Part shown: positions 59,578 through 64,000 of the stretch, in pieces
How positions within the stretch are numbered: position 1 is the first letter of the stretch
Layout of the letters: each line of letters starts with the position of its first letter
Source: Athripsodes cinereus
Taxonomy: Eukaryota; Arthropoda; Insecta; Trichoptera; Leptoceridae
DNA length: 64,000 nt
NCBI GenBank assembly: GCA_947579605.1
Contig: OX388313.1
Span: forward strand, 26,353,214 to 26,417,213
Direction: 5' to 3'
Made by a program: the position numbers and the translations under genes
Notes under the pieces: generated by a model
The model's database searches: none
What the model was told of the DNA's origin: nothing
What the model saw: the letters and a program-made list of their open reading frames with translations, nothing else

Positions 59578-59686
59578 GAATGTCCGAATAGGTCTCCTGC
59601 TTTTTTCCGAAAGTTTTCGAATGTTCGGTTAAAGCCAGGTGTTTTATGAAAGAGGTCACTTTACATCTTAAATTCAGCGATGATTC
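59578..59686 (+). repeat. R240 5' half
   Basis: GTCTCCTGCTTTTTTCCGAA, AGTTTTCGAATGTTCGGTTA, CTTTACATCTTAAATTCAGC, GATGA. It is truncated just before the GTTTGCCACCC block. Confidence 0.6.
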
Positions 59687-59764
59687 AGAAACGATTCAAA
59701 TTATGCACAAATTTAACAAAACCATGTAACTTCAAGACCTTTATTATATTACAGTATATACAAT

Positions 59765-59960
59765 TAACATGAGTTCGTCGGTAGCCTGGAGCCTGGAGGT
59801 AGAGTCTCGGCCTCGTGAACAAGGGGTCCATGGTTCGATACCAGGTACCGGCAAACTCCCCTTCCACGACACAAGCATTTAGTGGCTTACTGTAAAAGGT
59901 GTATAAGGTTGTATTTGGGTTTAAAACAAACAAAATCCAGATATACCTTTTTTTTTAAAA
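59765..59960 (+). repeat. S1 tRNA-derived SINE, copy 3
   Basis: Plus-strand copy: CATGAGTTCGTCGGTAGCCT, GGAGGTAGAGTCTCGGCCTC, a B-box-like GGTTCGATACCAGG, CACGACACAAGCATTTAGTG, GTGTATAAGGTTGTATTTGG and an A-rich tail. A six-base repeat (AGCCTGG-AGCCTGG) sits at its A box. Confidence 0.75.
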
Positions 59961-60309
59961 AAAAACATCTTGGATTACTATTTTAATAGGTTCATGTACT
60001 ACGAGTGTATTTACAGCATGAAGTGCACATAAACATATTATGTAACACTTGATATAAAATGCATGGTAAGGACTTTTAATAACTGCATATTATTATGTAT
60101 TATAATAATATCGATTTGCATAGATACATGTTAGATTATAAAGTAGTTTGATTATCTTTGAAGCAAAGCCACTTAATGGTATCAAAACAATACTTAGTAA
60201 TAATGCTTAGCAACGATTTGTAATATTTATGAGTTATTTTTTATACATATAAATAGACATTTTTCTACACTTCGTAATGTTATCTGTATCTGGAAATAGA
60301 AATCTTGTG

Positions 60310-60452
60310 AATTCACAAGTGTGGTAGTCAGTGGGCTTAATGCTGTTAAACAAACTCAGATCTTGCAGATTTCTCTCATCGTTGAATTGTAGGTGTTAAT
60401 TGTCTAATACGCAAGTTTTTACGAACAGCTTAACAGGAGACTCCACGGGGTG
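60310..60452 (-). repeat. R240 repeat, diverged
   Basis: AATTCACAAGTGTGGTAGTC (3' end), TTTCTCTCATCGTTGAATTG, GGAGACTCCACGGGGTGCAT (5' end) on the minus strand. Confidence 0.5.
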
Positions 60453-61569
60453 CATAATATTTTACGTATTGAATAAATGAACAACAATAAATTCATTTGG
60501 AAAGAGGTAAATGAATCGAAGATGTTCATTGCAATTAATATTTGGTTATATGGAATTACTCATAACTTTTTATGTTTTTTTTTGAAGTAATTTAAACAAT
60601 ATATCTGATGAAATATGTTTTTTTCTGTATCTAATGATTAAAATAAAATTAAAAAAACGAAAATCAAGTGGAGGCTTGAAACAAGTCCTTGAGGGACTCC
60701 CGTGATTTATTATTGTGTTCTGTGACATAATAACAGTGTTTGACAGTAAAACAATATTGCACACAATGCACAGATCAATGTCATGCAGCGGATATCATCA
60801 TTGTTGTAATACAACATGAATAAATATTAATTACAATAATAATAACTCGAATCAAATTAATATATTATTAGCGGAATTCAAAATAATAACCTATTACAAA
60901 AATGCATCGGTTTATGTCTGTGAGGGCAACAGTAATTATAATTATATTAAAACGCAGTATAATATTGTTTATAATAATTGTATTACGATTGTAATCTGAA
61001 AATAATTAAAAATAATGGACACAACAGAGCCATGATTATATCACGTCACATACTACATACTCGTATGAACAATAATGCATGCGGAGGGAGGCATGGTGAT
61101 TATTTTGCCGAACGTTTGTATGGAGGATTGGTCGACCGTGAATAGACAAAGCCCTAGTTGCATGCCCTTAGTGATAGTGGGAAATAGGAATAATAGATAC
61201 TATGTACATATGATAATAATTATACAATTACATTACATTACATGCCATGGTAAACATAAACGTAATAATATGTAAAGGATTTTAAATGCCAAGTTCGTTA
61301 AAGTTTTGTTGTACTGCATTTATTTCATAATGTAAAAAGTGTGAGAACAAACAGTAAAACATTTATTGTATATTGAATTATTTATGGAGATAGTAATATT
61401 GTATATTATAATAATTATACAGTCAACAGTTCCTGTCTTAAAAAGGTACTGTTTGTTCCATCAATTATTTCAAGTATAAAAATAATCTAATATGCAGGTT
61501 CTCGAAAGATTAAATGACATTACCTTTAGTTCTTTCTCATAAAGAACTGTTTATTTTTTAACATCAATT
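60453..61569. other. noncoding stretch
   Basis: AT-rich. The 66-codon plus frame at 61,075-61,275 has no recognised domain. Confidence 0.4.
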
Positions 61570-61612
61570 TTCAACTTGATATCCCACATGTGGGATATAT
61601 TTCGAGGGTATA
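61570..61612 (+). repeat. R240-like 3' fragment with 20-bp palindrome
   Basis: ATATCCCACATGTGGGATAT at about 61,579-61,598 is a perfect palindrome. It may derive from the CCCACTTGTGGGATAT hairpin near the R240 3' end. Confidence 0.35.
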
Positions 61613-61639
61613 AATAAAAAGTTTTAGAAGGGTGTTGTG

Positions 61640-61800
61640 TTATGCAGCTATTCTTGTTCACTGCTGAACATAAGCCTCCCCCATATGTCTCCAGGCATCT
61701 CTGTCCTGAGCTTTTTGCAAACAGTCACCAGCAATTCTTCTAATGTCATCTGGCCATCGTGTGGGAGGTCTTTCTCTACCCCTTTTATCTAGATAGAAGG
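61640..61800 (-). mobile_element. RTE-C-type C-terminal coding end
   Basis: The minus-strand frame reads KRGRERPPTRWPDDIRRIAG, DCLQKAQDRDAWRHMGEAYV and QQ before a stop. The 'RWxDDI...AQDRxxWR.MGEAYVQQ' block is diagnostic of RTE-type elements and close to the ending of the 18,310-18,853 pseudogene. Confidence 0.8.
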
Positions 61801-64000
61801 GTACTGAGAGTATACTAGCATTATGCAGGTCTTAATAAAGGCAGTGGAATAATATCGTGTGTGTTCGAGTCATGTTTAAGTGTGGTTTGGTAGAGCTAAA
61901 TTTTGGAGACAGCTGAGAATACCATGCACAAGATCAGAAGGTAAGTTAAGAGATAATTCATCTAACTGGTTACATTGTTTAAAATAATTATGAATTATGT
62001 GTCGGTCCAGGTAAATATGAATTGTACCTACCAGCAATGATCTCTACAGTAAAAATAAGTACCAGTAAATGTTTAGCAAAATCTTTTAACAACAAAACAA
62101 CATAATGCATGTACTTCATATCATGGGTAATAATACTATAGGTACTAGTAGTAACAATACGAACAGGTAAATGTCAAGTAATTTTCTGCTACAATATAAA
62201 AATAAGTATACTTAAATACTTAATGTCTGCAGTTTTTTTTCATGACGCATGCTATAATGATCTTAACCTCCATTGATGGTAAAATGAATGCGAAGTTGTA
62301 TTCACTGAATATTCGATATTATTTTATCACATTTATCCATGTGCAAAAATAAAAATAAAGCCACGATGCATTGCTCGTGTACTATTATAATATAATGTGT
62401 ATAAGTGAAGAAAAACTCGAACTGGAAATGTAGTCAACCTTCGTTGGCGCTGCAAACCAACGAACAATAAAGTGGAATCGACTATTTGTAAAAATAGAAT
62501 TCCTACTATGAGTGAGAACATTGTACTTCAGACTTTCAGTATTCCAAGTACTTAACTAATTCTGGTATTTACCGACAACTGGAATCAACAAATTAAAATT
62601 AAAACAATGAGTATCCTTCAAATAAGAGTCTTAATTTGACTTGAAAGTGGATCGTTATTGGAGGCACCAATTAATCTTTTTAATATTTTGATCCTTATTG
62701 GGGTGAGAAAATGTAATTTTATAACATATTAGGGTTAAAAAATAATCAAAATTAACTTGTCAAAATAGAGAAAATAAATGGAATATTTAAAGAAAACTTT
62801 GAAGTCTAACTAAAGCTTCGGATTCTGGTTCGTAGAATTTCGTCGCTATTAACAATCTTTCACAGCTCTGAAGGTTCAAAGCAGGTAATGAAATTCCTTT
62901 GTACTTCGTTCCCATAAGAAAATGAGTTAAATATTTAATTTACTCGCAACACTAAAGATAAAGTCATATTTATTTATACACCAATAATATTCTCTTTCGG
63001 ATAATTTGTCTGATATCACTTCACTGATTGTATTTTTTTTTCATTTCCTTGACTGTTCAAATTCATTTACCATTATGCGTTTTATTGTCAGCAGCGTCCG
63101 GTCGAAAAAATCGTTAAGTAAATATTCCGTATTGAAATTAGCATTACCATTACCTGTGATGCATTTTGATGAATATAATAAATGTATTAATTCAGTCTGT
63201 TTATTAAATCTGTGCAGTAAATTTGCTTATCAGAAATCAAATTAATTATATTTTTTGTATCTCAAGTTACAGTCATAGGTACATCCGTTTTAATCTTAAA
63301 TATATTATTACGTAATTAATAAAATTTGATAAAGAATTTTAATATATACATACTAATTGTATTAATGAAATAATCACACACTGGGAAGAAGGTAAAAACT
63401 GAGCTTACAGCGACAACGGAATTGATTGGGTATACTAAAAAAACAACGACGTAGGTATGCAAAGTTTTAAAGGCATGGTTTATGTCAAGATATTTTCAAA
63501 TTCTCAAAGCATTTGTATAACATGTTAAGAACTAGATACTTGAATGCATAAGACTTAAAGCAAGAATATTAAAATTCTCTAACGAACGTTGATGTTTCTA
63601 TCTCATAAATTAAATATTACCTGTCGTCATTTAATGACAAGTCAACATATTAATTACAAAGTATTCAGTACATGTTTGTAATTATTACAGGTACGTGTAG
63701 CATGTGTAGGTAAATGTCATTCGATAATTATTACCGTCCAAGAATTTACATTTAACTACTTATGACAAAATAGATATTGCATAATATATACGGTCACTGC
63801 TGCGACGTAACAAGTTTGCAAAAATGTCTTTGTTAAAATCAGGTCTGCAACACGTCCCTGGGGTATGCCATTATGAAATATGACAGAAAATATGAAATGT
63901 TTGAAGAATCGATCACTTGTTTAGGTATGGTATACTTGTATGGCTCTTTTCAAAATAAATATTGTAAACTGTCACTGGATTACGTATTAAAATGATGTTT
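61801..64000. other. noncoding stretch to window end
   Basis: AT-rich. Frames at 62,333-62,521 and 63,006-63,245 show no recognised domain. No repeat family identified. Confidence 0.4.

Overview
The window looks like nuclear DNA from an insect. It is strongly AT-rich, has one protein-coding exon with eukaryotic splice structure, and is otherwise introns or intergenic DNA packed with retrotransposon debris and small fold-back elements. The one confidently recognised host gene piece is the isoform-specific first coding exon of the ecdysone receptor, EcR-B1 (27,197-27,515, minus strand). It opens with the conserved [11 protein letters not shown] block and ends at a phase-1 GT donor. The EcR exon resembles both Lepidoptera/Trichoptera and several other insect orders. 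The MKRRW start differs from the MRRRW of typical Lepidoptera, so I do not name the order.

Layout: 1-27,196 is downstream of the EcR-B1 exon and is probably its first large intron; I found no DNA-binding-domain exon there. It holds a possible BRCT-like remnant (139-506), a nearly intact CR1/Jockey-like LINE with a 918-codon frame (9,095-12,430, minus), two near-identical RTE fragments in divergent orientation (13,786-14,301 and 15,283-16,451) and many short repeats. From 27,516 to about 28,470 lie the EcR-B1 leader and a CpG-rich probable promoter with an overlapping TGACGTCA/CACGTG site. From 28,500 to 64,000 I see no convincing host exon. This part would be upstream of EcR-B1 or, if EcR-A starts further up as in Drosophila, an EcR intron.

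The repeats fall into families, named here only for reference. R240 is an interspersed repeat of about 240 bp with about twenty copies. S1 and S2 are tRNA-like SINEs. RTE-A to RTE-G are 5'-truncated non-LTR elements recognised by their C-terminal coding ends. LINE-H and LINE-I are 3' ends ending in AAAT-type tails. There are several short inverted-repeat (MITE-like) elements and one 83-bp tandem array. Target-site duplications can be read directly around several insertions.

The most interesting observation is that R240 ends in nearly the same 35-40 bases as RTE-D (a CTACCCC-GGGA-GC-GTGATGGTAT pattern followed by short tandem repeats). This is what is expected if R240 is a non-autonomous element mobilised by RTE-D reverse transcriptase. 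Two other striking structures are an 86-bp-arm fold-back element split by an S1 SINE (55,409-55,815) and a perfect 36-bp-arm palindrome inside a satellite unit (55,026-55,107). No operon, CRISPR array, tRNA gene or new multi-gene system is present.
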